From a virus: DNA of 64,000 bases. The DNA is taken from the IMG/VR virus record IMGVR_UViG_3300046167_000884, positions 1-64,000 of that record; one strand, given 5' to 3'. The translations under genes and the position numbers were made by a program. Below the pieces are notes generated by a model. The model searched no databases. It saw only the letters and a list, made by a program, of their open reading frames with translations, and had not been told where the DNA came from. Positions within the stretch are counted from its first letter, which is position 1, and the number at the start of each line of letters is the position of its first letter. Below are positions 27,644-38,752 of the stretch, in pieces.

Positions 27644-28699
27644 ATGAGCTTTAAAAGACTAGACCCAGAAGATTTTGTAGTAAGTGCTGATTCTGTTTCA
27701 TCTACAGTATGGACAGGTAATGAACCTATTTTAAATACTTTTTTTACATCCTCTAACCAAGAAAATGGTCCATCAGGAAATTATTATTTAGATGTGTACA
27801 ATACAGAATCTAATTTAGCTAATAACCAAATCCAATTTGCTGTTGCTTATGCAGACCAAACAGGTGGGGGTGCTTTATCTTATAATGCTGCTGTAAATAA
27901 TTATTCACCTTCAACTACTATGTATGGTTCTTATAGAACTTTAGTATTAGAAGATGAAAATTCTTCTTTTACATTTGGTAGTGTTACAAGTAGTTATTTT
28001 TATGCTATAAGTGTAGAAAGAGCTCGTTATAAAGAAAGTTTATTTCCTGGTTCTTTAAATTTAAGATTAAGTGGGAGTGGGAATGGTAACTCTAGTCTAG
28101 AACTAACTGATAATTCACAAGATGTTACAATACCACAATATTTTGGTACAATGAGAGCATATCAGGTTATTAGTGGTTCAAATGGTACCGCTTATAATAA
28201 AATTAGTGGTATAAATGGAAATAATACAGGTTTTACTGAAAAAAGTGGTTCATATGGATTATTCCTCCCAGATATTTCAACTGTTTTGTTAAATGGAGAA
28301 GCCTTAGATTTAAATAATGCTCAAGGAATTAATTTAGACGCAGATGGTACTAATAGAACATTAAATTCTGACCAGAACAACCCACAAAAATTATTTTTAT
28401 CTATGTCTGGTAGTGGTGCTTCATCTTTTGGTTTAGCATGTCAAGAAACAATAACATCTGATTATGTATTTGTAAGAGCAAGAAGTTCAGAATTTAATTA
28501 TTCAGAAAACCCTTCATTTATATCTGGTTCAACAGGAGAGGTAGTTTATTCTTATTTTATTAATAATCCTAATGTATTTCCAACTACAGTTGGTTTGTAT
28601 AATGATAGCAATGATTTACTTGCTGTAGCAAAACTATCAAAACCAATTTTAAAAGATTTTACAAAAGAAGCTCTAATAAGAGTTAAACTAGATTTCTAA
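27644..28699 (+). CDS. Virion structural protein, 351 aa (paralogue of next gene)
   Basis: The N-terminus is MSFKRLDPEDFVVSADSVSS, then a beta-rich body. The C-terminal 80 residues (RARSSEFNYSENPSFISGST, later TTVGLYNDSNDLLAVAKLSK, ending VKLDF) are shared with the next gene, which shows duplication and divergence. Proteins with this C-terminal N-P...T-x-G-L-Y-N-D...L-L-A-V-A-K-L pattern are regular virion components in large phages, probably tail- or baseplate-attached. No enzyme motif is visible. Confidence 0.55.
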   Translation: MSFKRLDPEDFVVSADSVSSTVWTGNEPILNTFFTSSNQENGPSGNYYLDVYNTESNLANNQIQFAVAYADQTGGGALSYNAAVNNYSPSTTMYGSYRTLVLEDENSSFTFGSVTSSYFYAISVERARYKESLFPGSLNLRLSGSGNGNSSLELTDNSQDVTIPQYFGTMRAYQVISGSNGTAYNKISGINGNNTGFTEKSGSYGLFLPDISTVLLNGEALDLNNAQGINLDADGTNRTLNSDQNNPQKLFLSMSGSGASSFGLACQETITSDYVFVRARSSEFNYSENPSFISGSTGEVVYSYFINNPNVFPTTVGLYNDSNDLLAVAKLSKPILKDFTKEALIRVKLDF

Positions 28700-28704
28700 G
28701 ATGA

Positions 28705-29667
28705 ATGGCGGCTTTCAAACAATTCAATTCACAAGATATAATTGTATCGCCATTAGAAGTAAATAAATCATTTACTTTTAAAGGTGATGGCGAGTTATCT
28801 GCCTCTAATGCTGATGTTAATAGATTTTTAGGAAAAAATATTAATTTTACTGCCTCAACTAATTATCAAACAGGATTTAATTCTGGTAGTTTAATTCTAT
28901 CCCAATCTTCAGTATACAATAATATTAAACAATTATATTATTCTAATTATCAAAGCTCTAGTTTTGGTGACCATGCAATAACTGCTAGCACATTTTTAGG
29001 TGCTGATAGGGCTGGCGATGTATTAATAGGCCCTAATGGATCTAACGGTAGATACGTAAATTATTTGCAATCTACATTAACCCAATCACGTTATTTCCCC
29101 ACAAGTTCAGATGAAGAAGTTTTAGTACTTTCTATACCTTCTAAGTTATTTGGAGACTATATTCAACCTAAATCATTTTTATTAAATTTAAATAATGATA
29201 GTAATGGATGGTCTCAAACTTCGGAAATTATAGATGATGGAAATGGAAATCTACTTTCAGCTAGTATAAATGTAGGACAAATATTTTACCCCCATGGTAT
29301 AGCTGTTTTAACACAACAAAGTTGGAATGAAAATGACTTAGAAAATGCATATTCTGGATCCCAAATCACAGCTTCATTTTCAAGTTCTTTTGTTATATAT
29401 GAAACTCAATATAAATGTACGATAGGAGAAAGTGAATTTAATTTTTCTCAAAACCCTAGTATAATATCAAGTAGTATAACAGATAATGTTACAACTTCAA
29501 GTGGCATACTTTATGATTTTGCAACAGGTTCATATTTTAGTCCTTATGTAACAACTGTAGGTATGTATAACGATGATCATGAATTGTTAGCCGTAGGCAA
29601 ATTAGCACAACCTTTACCTACTTCACAAACAACAGATACAACAATTTTAGTAAATATAGATAGATAA
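28705..29667 (+). CDS. Virion structural protein, 320 aa (paralogue of previous gene)
   Basis: The C-terminal part repeats the pattern of the previous gene: GESEFNFSQNPSIISSSI, then TTVGMYNDDHELLAVGKLAQ and a final VNIDR. The N-terminal part (FKQFNSQDIIVSPLEVNKSF) is also related in layout to FKRLDPEDFVV. The pair therefore arose by duplication. The start at 28705 is chosen because the upstream ATG at 28701 is in another frame. Its stop overlaps the next start (TAATGG). It probably forms a heteromeric virion part with its paralogue. Confidence 0.55.
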   Translation: MAAFKQFNSQDIIVSPLEVNKSFTFKGDGELSASNADVNRFLGKNINFTASTNYQTGFNSGSLILSQSSVYNNIKQLYYSNYQSSSFGDHAITASTFLGADRAGDVLIGPNGSNGRYVNYLQSTLTQSRYFPTSSDEEVLVLSIPSKLFGDYIQPKSFLLNLNNDSNGWSQTSEIIDDGNGNLLSASINVGQIFYPHGIAVLTQQSWNENDLENAYSGSQITASFSSSFVIYETQYKCTIGESEFNFSQNPSIISSSITDNVTTSSGILYDFATGSYFSPYVTTVGMYNDDHELLAVGKLAQPLPTSQTTDTTILVNIDR

Positions 29668-30685
29668 TGGCTTGTACACTTTCAAATAGCGGAATTTCAA
29701 CACTCCAAGTAATAAGAGCTGCACAAGTATCACAATCAATAGATGCTTTTACCAAAGCAGAAGCTTATGATATTACAATATCTGGTTCTTTAACAGTTAC
29801 AGGTAGTTTACTATTCTCTGGTTCTAACAATTTTGACCTACAATTAAAAGGTATTCCAAATTTATCTCAAACCAATGTTTTATCTTATAATAATAATACG
29901 GGAAATGTAGGTTATGTAGCTGCTAGTAGTTTTGTACCTCAACCTTCTGTAAGTCCGTATGAAACTGGTAGTAATTGTGCTATTAAACCTTTAGAAGGTG
30001 GTAATATAGTTGGTAGTACTTTTTGGTCTAATATAGGAGGTGGTCAAAAAAATTGTATTGATTCTACATATAGTGTTATAGGGGGTGGATTTCAGAATTA
30101 TATAACAACCGACTATTCATATATAGGAGGAGGATATTACAATACGGCATCAGGTGGGTGTAGTTTTGTAGGAGGTGGTTTATGTAATAATTCTGATGGA
30201 GAATATTCTATTATAGTAGGAGGAAAATGTAGTATAGCAATTGGTGAAAAGTCATTTATTGGTGGTGGAGGTTGTAATTTAGCAAGTGGTCTACATTCTA
30301 CTATCGCTGGTGGAGTCCTCCAACACAGCATCAGCGGATGATAGTTTTATAGGTGGGGGTAATTGTAATGAGATTATAGATAATTCAAATGATTATTCTA
30401 TGATAATAGGAGGCAATTTTAATAATGTAGCAATTAATGGTAATTATGGTGCAATAGTGGGTGGTTTAGAAAATCAAATCTTGCCATTGTCATTCATTTA
30501 TTATTGGTTCTTGTATAACAAGTTCTGCTCAATGTACTACTCATGTAAATAATTTAAATGTAGGTTGTACAACACAAATGCAATTAAGAAATCCAATTGG
30601 AACAGGTCAGGCAGGAATGTTAACAGCTTGTGACGCTGGAGGTGGAGTAGCTGAGTTATATTTTCATGATGGGGACTTCATATAA
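29667..30685 (+). CDS. Short tail fibre/adhesin with beta-roll repeats, frameshifted
   Basis: The N-terminus holds an anchor-like module (AAQVSQSIDAFTKAEAYDIT, ISGSLTVTGS) that is shared with the next fibre gene. Residues from about 110 onward are YadA-head-like repeats, S-x-I-G-G-G-x-x-N every 14-16 residues (YSVIGGGFQNY, YSYIGGGYYNTASG), Cys-rich. The frame shifts at about 30305 and 30485, after which sense continues (SFIGGGNCNEI; then GSCITSSAQCTTHVNN) to a stop at 30685. The product, about 338 residues, is a trimeric beta-roll adhesin in outline. Its Gly-rich end has no S74 chaperone domain. Confidence 0.55.
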
Positions 30686-30720
30686 AAAAGTTTGTTTAGT
30701 ACCATAAAAGAAAAAAGTTA

Positions 30721-30735
30721 ATATTTATAATAAAA
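30721..30735 (+). promoter_or_regulatory. Late promoter-like element
   Basis: ATATTTATAATAAAA ends 4 bases before the ATG of the 8 kb fibre gene. The leader would be very short. Confidence 0.55.
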
Positions 30736-30739
30736 CCTG

Positions 30740-33700
30740 ATGGCCAATAAGTTAGAAAATATTTTTAATCCAAATGTTGATGAAATCTCACAAGGTTTTA
30801 CAATTAATGCTTGGCATGTTTCTCAATCAGTAGACGCTTTTACAGCTGCAGATGCATATGATATATCAATATCAGGTTCATTTAATAATACGGGTTCAGC
30901 ATCATTTTCGGGAAGTGTATTTACTCCAGATTTACCCGATACTTCAACTGATTTTGAAGTAGTTGTTGTTGATAATACAACAAAAGAAGTAAAGAAAACA
31001 AATTTATTAAATGCGGGTTCATCGGGAACAAGTGGTTCATCTGGTACATCAGGTTCAAGTGGCACAAGCGGTTCATCAGGAACTTCAGGTTCTTCAGGCA
31101 CAAGTGGTTCTTCAGGTATTAGTGGTTCTTCAGGTACTTCAGGTGAAGATGGAGATAAATATGTTACAACCTCAACAACCTGTAAAGATTTAGGAGTAGG
31201 TAATACTTGTATTACTGTAGGGGTAGGATTAGCTTATTCTACTGGTCAAGAAATGATAATGGCCAACAGTACTACAGCTTTTCAAACTGCGTTAGTTGAT
31301 AGTTATGACCCAGTTACAGGGATTTTATGTTATGGTGATATTATAACCCAAGTAGGAACTGGAAACTATTGCAATTGGGAAGTAAATCTTGCTGGAACCG
31401 TAGGAGGTTCATCAGGTACATCAGGCTCTTCAGGCACATCCGGTTTAAACGGTTCAAGTGGAACATCAGGCTCAAGTGGAGCAGATGGATCATCGGGCTC
31501 AAGTGGTTCATCAGGTACATCAGGTTCAAGCGGAACATCAGGTTCTAGTGGTGCCTCAGATAAATATGCTACAACATCAAACGACTTGTTTTACATTAGG
31601 AGGCAGTGGTTGTATATTTGTAGACACAGGTTTAGCGTATACAATTGCACAATCTATTATTATAGCATACGATGCTAATAATCATCAAGAATGTGAAGTA
31701 TTATCGTATGATGATGATACAGGAGAACTATGTTTTGGTTCACCTACTTCTACAACAGGTAGTGGTCAATATTGTAGTTGGAGTGTTAATTTAGATGGTG
31801 CAACAGGTGGAGATGGATCATCAGGTACAAGTGGTACATCAGGTACAAGTGGAACTTCAGGAACATCTGGTTCTTCGGGTACATCAGGTTCATCGGGTTC
31901 ATCCGGTTCTTCAGGAGCTAGTGGTTCATCAGGATCATCAGGTACAAGTGGTACTTCTGGTTCTAGTGGTGAAGATGGATCTTCAGGTTCATCCGGTACA
32001 TCAGGTTCTTCAGGTTCAAGTGGCTCATCAGGTACAAGTGGTTCTGCAGGAACCTCGGGTTCAAGTGGTACAAGTGGTACATCTGGTTCATCAGGTACCG
32101 CCGGTTCATCAGGCACATCAGGTTCTTCAGGAACAAGTGGTACTTCAGGTACTTCTGGATCCTCTGGCAATTCAGGAACTAGTGGTTCTTCAGGAACATC
32201 AGGGACATCAGGTTCAAGTGGTACATCAGGTACATCAGGGACATCAGGTTCAAGTGGTTCAAGTGGTACAAGTGGCTCATCAGGTTCATCAGGTACAAGT
32301 GGCTCATCAGGTACAAGTGGGGAAGGTGGATCCTCAGGCTCAAGTGGAACATCAGGTTCAAGTGGTGAATCTGGTACATCCGGCTCTTCAGGCACATCAG
32401 GTTCCTCAGGAACAAGTGGTACTTCAGGTTCTGCAGGAACCTCGGGTTCAAGTGGTACAAGTGGTACATCTGGCTCATCAGGATCAAGTGGTTCATCAGG
32501 TACTTCTGGTACATCGGGTTCAAGCGGAACTTCGGGTACAAGCGGTACATCAGGTACATCTGGTACTTCAGGTTCAAGTGGTTCATCAGGTACAAGTGGT
32601 CATCAGGTACATCAGGTTCAGGTCTCATCAGGTACATGCAGGTTCTTCAGGAACATCAGGTTCTTCAGGAACATGCTGGAACATCAGGAACTTCAGGTTC
32701 ATCAGGTACAAGTGGTACTTCAGGTTCAGTGGAACTTCTGGTTCATCTGGTTCATCAGGTACTTCAGGTCAGCGGTTCAGCTGGAACTTCAGGTACTTCA
32801 GGAACTCAGGTTCATCGGTACAAGCGGAACTTCAGGTACAGGGTACTTCAGGTACATCAGGTTCATCTGGTACATCAGGTTCTTCAGGTACTTCAGGTAC
32901 AAGTGGTACATCAGGAACATCAGGTTCTTCAGGAACTTCAGGTTCATCAGGTATAGACGGTACTTCAGGTTCGTCAGGCACTTCAGGTTCATCAGGTATT
33001 GATGGTACTTCAGGTTCGTCAGGCACTTCAGGTACAAGCGGTTCATCAGGTACATCAGGAACTTCAGGTTCTTCAGGTACGAGTGGATCTTCAGGAACAT
33101 CAGGTACATCAGGAACGTCTGGAACATCAGGTTCTTCAGGTACTTCAGGTTCATCAGGAACTTCTGGTTCATCAGGAACTAGTGGTTCATCAGGAACATC
33201 AGGTTCATCAGGTACTGCAGGAACTTCAGGAACATCAGGTTCTTCAGGTAACGACGGTACATCAGGAACTTCAGGTTCATCAGGTACAAGCGGTTCAGCG
33301 GGTACATCAGGAACAGATGGTACTTCTGGTATAGACGGTACTTCTGGTTCATCTGGTACTTCTGGTTCATCGGGTACAAGTGGCTCTTCAGGAACTTCTG
33401 GTTCTTCAGGAACTTCAGGAACATCTGGTTCATCAGGAACATCAGGTTCATCTGGTACTTCAGGTTCATCAGGTATTGATGGTACTTCAGGTTCGTCAGG
33501 AACTTCAGGTTCATCAGGTACAAGTGGTTCAGCTGGAACTTCAGGAACTTCAGGTTCATCAGGAACTTCAGGTTCATCAGGTTCTGCTGGTACATCAGGA
33601 ACTTCTGGTTCATCAGGTATTGATGGAACTTCTGGTTCATCTGGTACGAGCGGTTCATCAGGAACTTCAGGTTCTGCTGGTACGTCAGGTACAAGCGGAG

Positions 33701-36700
33701 TTTCAGGAACTTCAGGTTCATCAGGTACATCAGGCTCAGCTGGTACTTCAGGAACATCAGGTTCTTCAGGTACAAGCGGTTCATCAGGTAACGATGGAAC
33801 TTCAGGAACATCAGGTTCAGCTGGTACATCAGGAACATCAGGTTCTTCAGGTACAAGCGGATCTTCAGGAACTTCAGGTTCATCAGGAACATCAGGTTCT
33901 TCAGGTACTGCAGGAACGTCAGGAACTTCAGGTTCATCAGGTACATCAGGATCATCTGGTGTAAGCGGAACTTCAGGTTCATCAGGTACGAGCGGTTCAT
34001 CAGGAACATCAGGTTCATCAGGAACTTCAGGTTCTTCAGGTACTGCAGGAACATCAGGAACATCAGGTTCATCTGGTGTAAGTGGAACTTCAGGTTCTTC
34101 AGGAACTTCAGGTTCAGCTGGAACTTCAGGTTCTTCAGGAACTTCAGGTTCGGCTGGAACATCAGGTTCTTCAGGAACATCAGGTGTAAGTGGAACTTCA
34201 GGTTCTTCAGGAACTTCAGGTTCTTCTGGAACTTCAGGTTCATCAGGTGTAAGCGGAACTTCAGGTTCTGCTGGTACGTCAGGAACAAGCGGTTCATCTG
34301 GAACTTCAGGTTCATCAGGTTTCTCTGGTACTTCAGGTTCATCAGGTGTAAGTGGAACTTCAGGTTCAGCTGGTACATCAGGAACATCAGGTTCATCAGG
34401 TACAAGCGGATCTTCAGGTACTTCAGGTTCTTCTGGTACTTCTGGTTCATCAGGAACTTCTGGAACTTCTGGTTCTTCAGGTACTTCTGGTTCATCAGGA
34501 ACTTCAGGTTCATCAGGTGTAAGTGGAACTTCAGGTTCGGCTGGTACATCAGGAACTTCAGGTTCATCGGGTACAAGCGGTTCTTCAGGTAATGATGGAA
34601 CTTCAGGAACTTCTGGTTCTTCAGGAACTTCAGGTTCTGCTGGTACATCTGGTTCATCAGGTATCATCAGGTACATCAGGTACATCTGGTTCATCAGGAC
34701 AAGTCGGTTCATCAGGTACTTCAGGTTCATCAGGTACGATGGTACATCAGGAACTTCTGGTTCATCTGGTACATCAGGTTCATCAGGTAACGATGGAACA
34801 TCAGGATCATCTGGTTCATCAGGTACTTCAGGTTCATCAGGTACATCAGGTTCTAGTGGTACAAGTGGTACTTCAGGGGAACTCAGGAGACACATATGCC
34901 GATTGTAGTACTCAGGAATCTATCTGGTTACCTCTGGCAATGACGGTAGCTTCACGGAACTTAGCTCATCAGGAACTCAGGTTCTTCAGCGTATACTGCT
35001 GCACACTTCCGGTACATCTGGTATCTTCAGGAATGCCTCAGGTTCTTTCGAGTGTACGAGCGGACTCATCAGTAACTCAGGAACATCAGGTGCAATTCAG
35101 GATTACATCAGGTTCTTCAGGTACTTCAGGTTCTTCAGGTGGTTCGCGGAACTTCGTGGATAAATCTAGCTGGTGCTTCAGGAACATCAGGTTCATCTGG
35201 TACTAGCGGTTCAGCAGGTTCTTCAGGCACAAGTCAGGTTCTTCAGGTACAAGTGGCTCATCAGGTACTTCAGGTTCATCAGGTACTTCAGGTCATCAGG
35301 CTCTTCAGGAACATCAGGTTCAAGCGGTACTTCAGGTACTTCAGGTACATCAGGTACATGCGGTTCATCAGGTTTAGGAACATCAGGTTCTATCGGAACA
35401 TCAGGTTCAGTGGTACATCAGGTACATTCAGGTACAGTGGTTCTTCAGGTACTCAGGAACAAGTGGTTCAAGTGGAACATCAGGTTCATCAGGTACGAGC
35501 GGTTCTTCAGGTACTTCTGGTTCATCTGGTCAAGTGGTTCTTCAGGAACATCGGGTTCATCTGGTACTTCAGGTTCATCAGGTACAAGTGGAACAATGGC
35601 TCATCAGGTACTTCAGGTTCTTCAGGTACTTCAGGTTCATCTGGTTCAAGTGGTACATCTGGTTCATCAGGTACAAGTGGTACATCTGGTTCATCCGGTA
35701 CATCAGGTACATCAGGCTCATCAGGTACAAGCGGTTCTTCAGGCACATCAGGTACAAGCGGTTCTTCAGGTACATCAGGTACTAGTGGTTCAAGTGGAGA
35801 AGATGGATCCTCGGGCTCAAGTGGAACATCAGGTTCAAGTGGTACATCTGGTTCATCAGGTACATCAGGTACATCTGGAACTAGTGGTTCATCTGGTAAT
35901 TCAGGTACAAGCGGTTCTTCAGGGACTAGTGGTTCATCTGGTAATTCTGGAACATCCGGTTCATCAGGTACATCAGGTACATCAGGTTCTTCAGGAACTA
36001 GTGGTTCATCAGGCACATCAGGTTCTTCAGGAACTAGTGGTTCTTCAGGAACAAGTGGTAGTTCAGGTGCATCAGGTCCAATAGGTCCTTACGAATATTA
36101 TGCTCCCGGAGACGAAGATTCGGGTATTCAACCTGTAAGTGGTTCAAATACTGCTGCAGGTTGTTGGTCAACTATTGCTGGTGGTCAAAATAATTATGTT
36201 GGTCTTGGGGGTACATTATATCATTTTATAGGAGGTGGTTTTGATAACCAAACAGGAACTTGTGCTGCTGGTCAAGTAATTGTTGGTGGATATTGTAACT
36301 GTTCACAAGGTGGTACTTCTCCTAATAAAGCTGATTGGAACTTTATAGGAGCTGGTATTGAAAACTGTAATCTTGGAGGTGCAGCTGCTATTGTAGCTGG
36401 TAAAAATAATAAAATTTCAGGAGTAGGAATAGGTGGAACTAATACAGGTGCATCTGGTAGTTTTATTGGAGCTGGTGTTGGAAATGAAATTGAAGCAGGA
36501 TGTTGTAGTTTTATAGGAGCTGGTTCTAATAACTTTATAACAAGTAGTCATACTTCAATTGTAGGTGGTACCCTAAACACAGCTTCAGCAGATTGTAGTT
36601 TCATAGGAGGTGGACATAACAACCTAACAAAAATATGCACCTATTCAGATTAGTATGGTGGATTTATTTCCGAAGGAACAGGTTCATCAATTGTGGGTGG

Positions 36701-38751
36701 TACTTTAAACACTTCCTCCACAGATTATAGCTTTATAGGAGGTGGTAAAAACAATTTTATAAGTGTTTCATCTTGTTATGGTTATTGTCAGGAGGGAGGA
36801 TGCTCTGTTATAGCAGGTGGTCAAAACAATATACTTTCATCATGTCATAGTTTTATAGGAAGTGGGTGTTGTAATTCCATTTCGGACATTTTATGGTCAT
36901 AATTCAATTTTAGGAGGTGGAGGTAATTCTATAAGTGGGGAGTATATTGGACATAGTTCTATATTAGGTGGTTTTAGCAACCTTATTAGAGGATATGGCT
37001 TCATCTACTTCAATTGCAGGTGGTTCCCAAAACACAGGCTCAGGACCACAAAGTTTTATTGGAGCCGGACTTTGTAATTCAATCTCAGGAGGATATGGTA
37101 TTATAGGAGCTGGAAAGTAATAACTCCCTTAGTGGTTATAGACTCAGCTATTGTAGCAGGTTGTAATAACTGTGTTAATGATACTTTTTCGTTTATAGGA
37201 GCTGGTAATTCTAATACTGTTTCAAGTTATTATAGCAATAACATAGTAGGGGGACATCTAAATAAAATAACCGGTTACAATTGTAATGGGTTTATTGGAG
37301 CTGGATGTAAAAACCTAATTGATAGTGTTGATAATTCTTCAATTGTAGGAGGTGTACGTAACACAGCATCAGCAGATTATAGTTTCATAGGAGGTGGTAA
37401 AGAAAACTATATTGTAGGTAGTAACTCTTGCTTTGATGCAATAGTAGGTGGTACTTCTAATAAAATTGCTCATACCATTGGCTAATCCATCTTCTGGTCG
37501 TAGTTTTATAGGTGGTGGATGTTTAAATCAAATCTTATCAAATACATCTCTAGGCTTTATAGGAGGTGGTACATCTAATACTATAAGTTCTGGTTATACA
37601 GGTCTTAGTTTTATTGGGAAGTGGAGATACAAATACAATTTCGGGTGCTTATGCTTCTAGAAATTTTATAGGAACAGGACGCCTTAATGATATTTGTACT
37701 GAGTATGATACAAATATAATATTAAACGGTAAAGAAAACACTATAAGTGGATATTCAGGTTTTAATACAATCGTAAATGGATCAGGATCAGTAATACATG
37801 ATGGAAATTGGAACTTTATAGGAGCAGGGGTATGTAACAGCGCAACACCTGGAGATTATACCCCTGATGATGCTTTTGGTGCAACTATTGTAAATGGGGT
37901 TTGTAATACAGGATCTGGACAATACTCTTTTATAGGAAGTGGAAAACAGAATCATGCTGCTAGTGATTATTCTATAATTGTAGGAGGTATTCTAAATACA
38001 GCTTCTGCAGTATGTAGCTTTATAGGATTATTAGGAGGTGGATGTAATAATAGTATTACCGGGGCCTTAGCGCAACTAAGCACCAGATCCAATGACGTAA
38101 TAGTTGGTGGGTCCAATAATAAAATATGCGGTGCCTGTAATACAAATTCCAATTCAATATTAGGGCGGAACTTTTAATACAATATGTCCTGTTTACTCTT
38201 CAGGAAATACAATCGCTGGCGGATCTTCAAATATTATATCTGGTGGTTTCCGTTCATTCAGTTTTATTGGTAATGGATATCAAAACGTAATTTCAAATGG
38301 TTCTTGTAATGGAATATTAGGAGGTAATAACAATACATTAACTCATTCTTGTTCATTTATAGTAGGTTCTAACTTAACCTCAACAGCTGTTTGTTATACC
38401 TTTATGAACAATGCTTGTGTAGCAGGTACAACTCGTACTACAACATTAGTAGAAACATCAGCTAGAAGATTTAAACAATGTATCTTACCTTTACAGGATC
38501 AAATCGAAAATATTAAAAAACTCGAACCTGTAGAATTCCAATGGAAAAAAGATAAAACAAAAGACATTGGGTTTATAGCCGAAGATGTAAAAGAAATTTA
38601 TCCCGATCTTGTAGCATACGAAGAAGATGGAAAAATAAGTGGTGTACAATACTCAAAATTAACAACAGTTCTTGTAAAAGCTTTACAACAACAACAACAA
38701 CAAATTGAAGAGTTGAAAAAAGAAATATTTATATTAAAACAAAATAAATAA
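30740..38751 (+). CDS. Giant tail fibre: anchor, GSSGTS stalk, beta-roll, S74 chaperone; many frameshifts
   Basis: I read the whole stretch as one gene of about 2,670 codons. Order: anchor module (WHVSQSVDAFTAADAYDISI) shared with the previous fibre; a first Gly-Ser-Ser-Gly-Thr-Ser stretch; two copies of an 80-residue beta domain ending NYCNWEVNLAG and QYCSWSVNLDG; about 4.3 kb of GSSGTS stalk; a Cys-rich YadA-like beta-roll (about 36140-38400); and a C-terminal peptidase-S74-type intramolecular chaperone (ARRFKQCILPLQDQ, PVEFQWKKDKTKDIGFIAED, VQYSKLTTVLVKAL). S74 domains fold the trimer and cleave themselves off. Numerous one-base frame changes and an in-frame TAG at 36651 interrupt the frame; they look like consensus errors in repeats. 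It is probably the receptor-binding fibre. Confidence 0.6.
31017..36079 (+). repeat. Hexapeptide-coding repeat (Gly-Ser-Ser-Gly-Thr-Ser)n
   Basis: The DNA is a degenerate 18-base repeat of the type GGTTCATCAGGTACATCA with synonymous variation, about 5 kb long, interrupted by two unique beta domains (about 31155-31405 and 31560-31800). Occasional variants replace Thr-Ser by Ile-Asp, Asn-Asp, Ala or Val-Ser. Every third residue is Gly, as in collagen-like stalks, but proline is almost absent. Frame breaks cluster at 32600-32850 and 34660-35620. Confidence 0.85.
36140..38420 (+). repeat. Cys-rich YadA-like beta-roll repeats
   Basis: The encoded units follow S-x-I-x-G-G-x-x-N-x-(A/I)-S about every 14-16 residues (for example TSIVGGTLNTASADCSFIGG, SFIGAGSNNFITSS). 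Cysteine appears often at the same place after the asparagine. The pattern matches left-handed parallel beta-roll heads of trimeric adhesins. Frame shifts occur about every 200 bases here. Confidence 0.65.
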
Positions 38752-38752
38752 T

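Noticed and set aside
32832-34895. Long minus-strand open frame of Pro-Glu-Val-Pro-type repeats (687 codons)
   Set aside because: It is the reverse complement of the Gly-Ser-Ser-Gly-Thr-Ser repeat; the plus strand has the fibre context, promoter, anchor and chaperone.
31017-36079. Possible CRISPR array because of regular short repeats
   Set aside because: The 18-base period codes for a regular hexapeptide, repeats are contiguous without unique spacers, and no cas genes are near.
31017-38420. Diversity-generating retroelement target in the fibre
   Set aside because: No reverse transcriptase and no template repeat with adenine-specific differences were seen; the damage is indels, not A changes.
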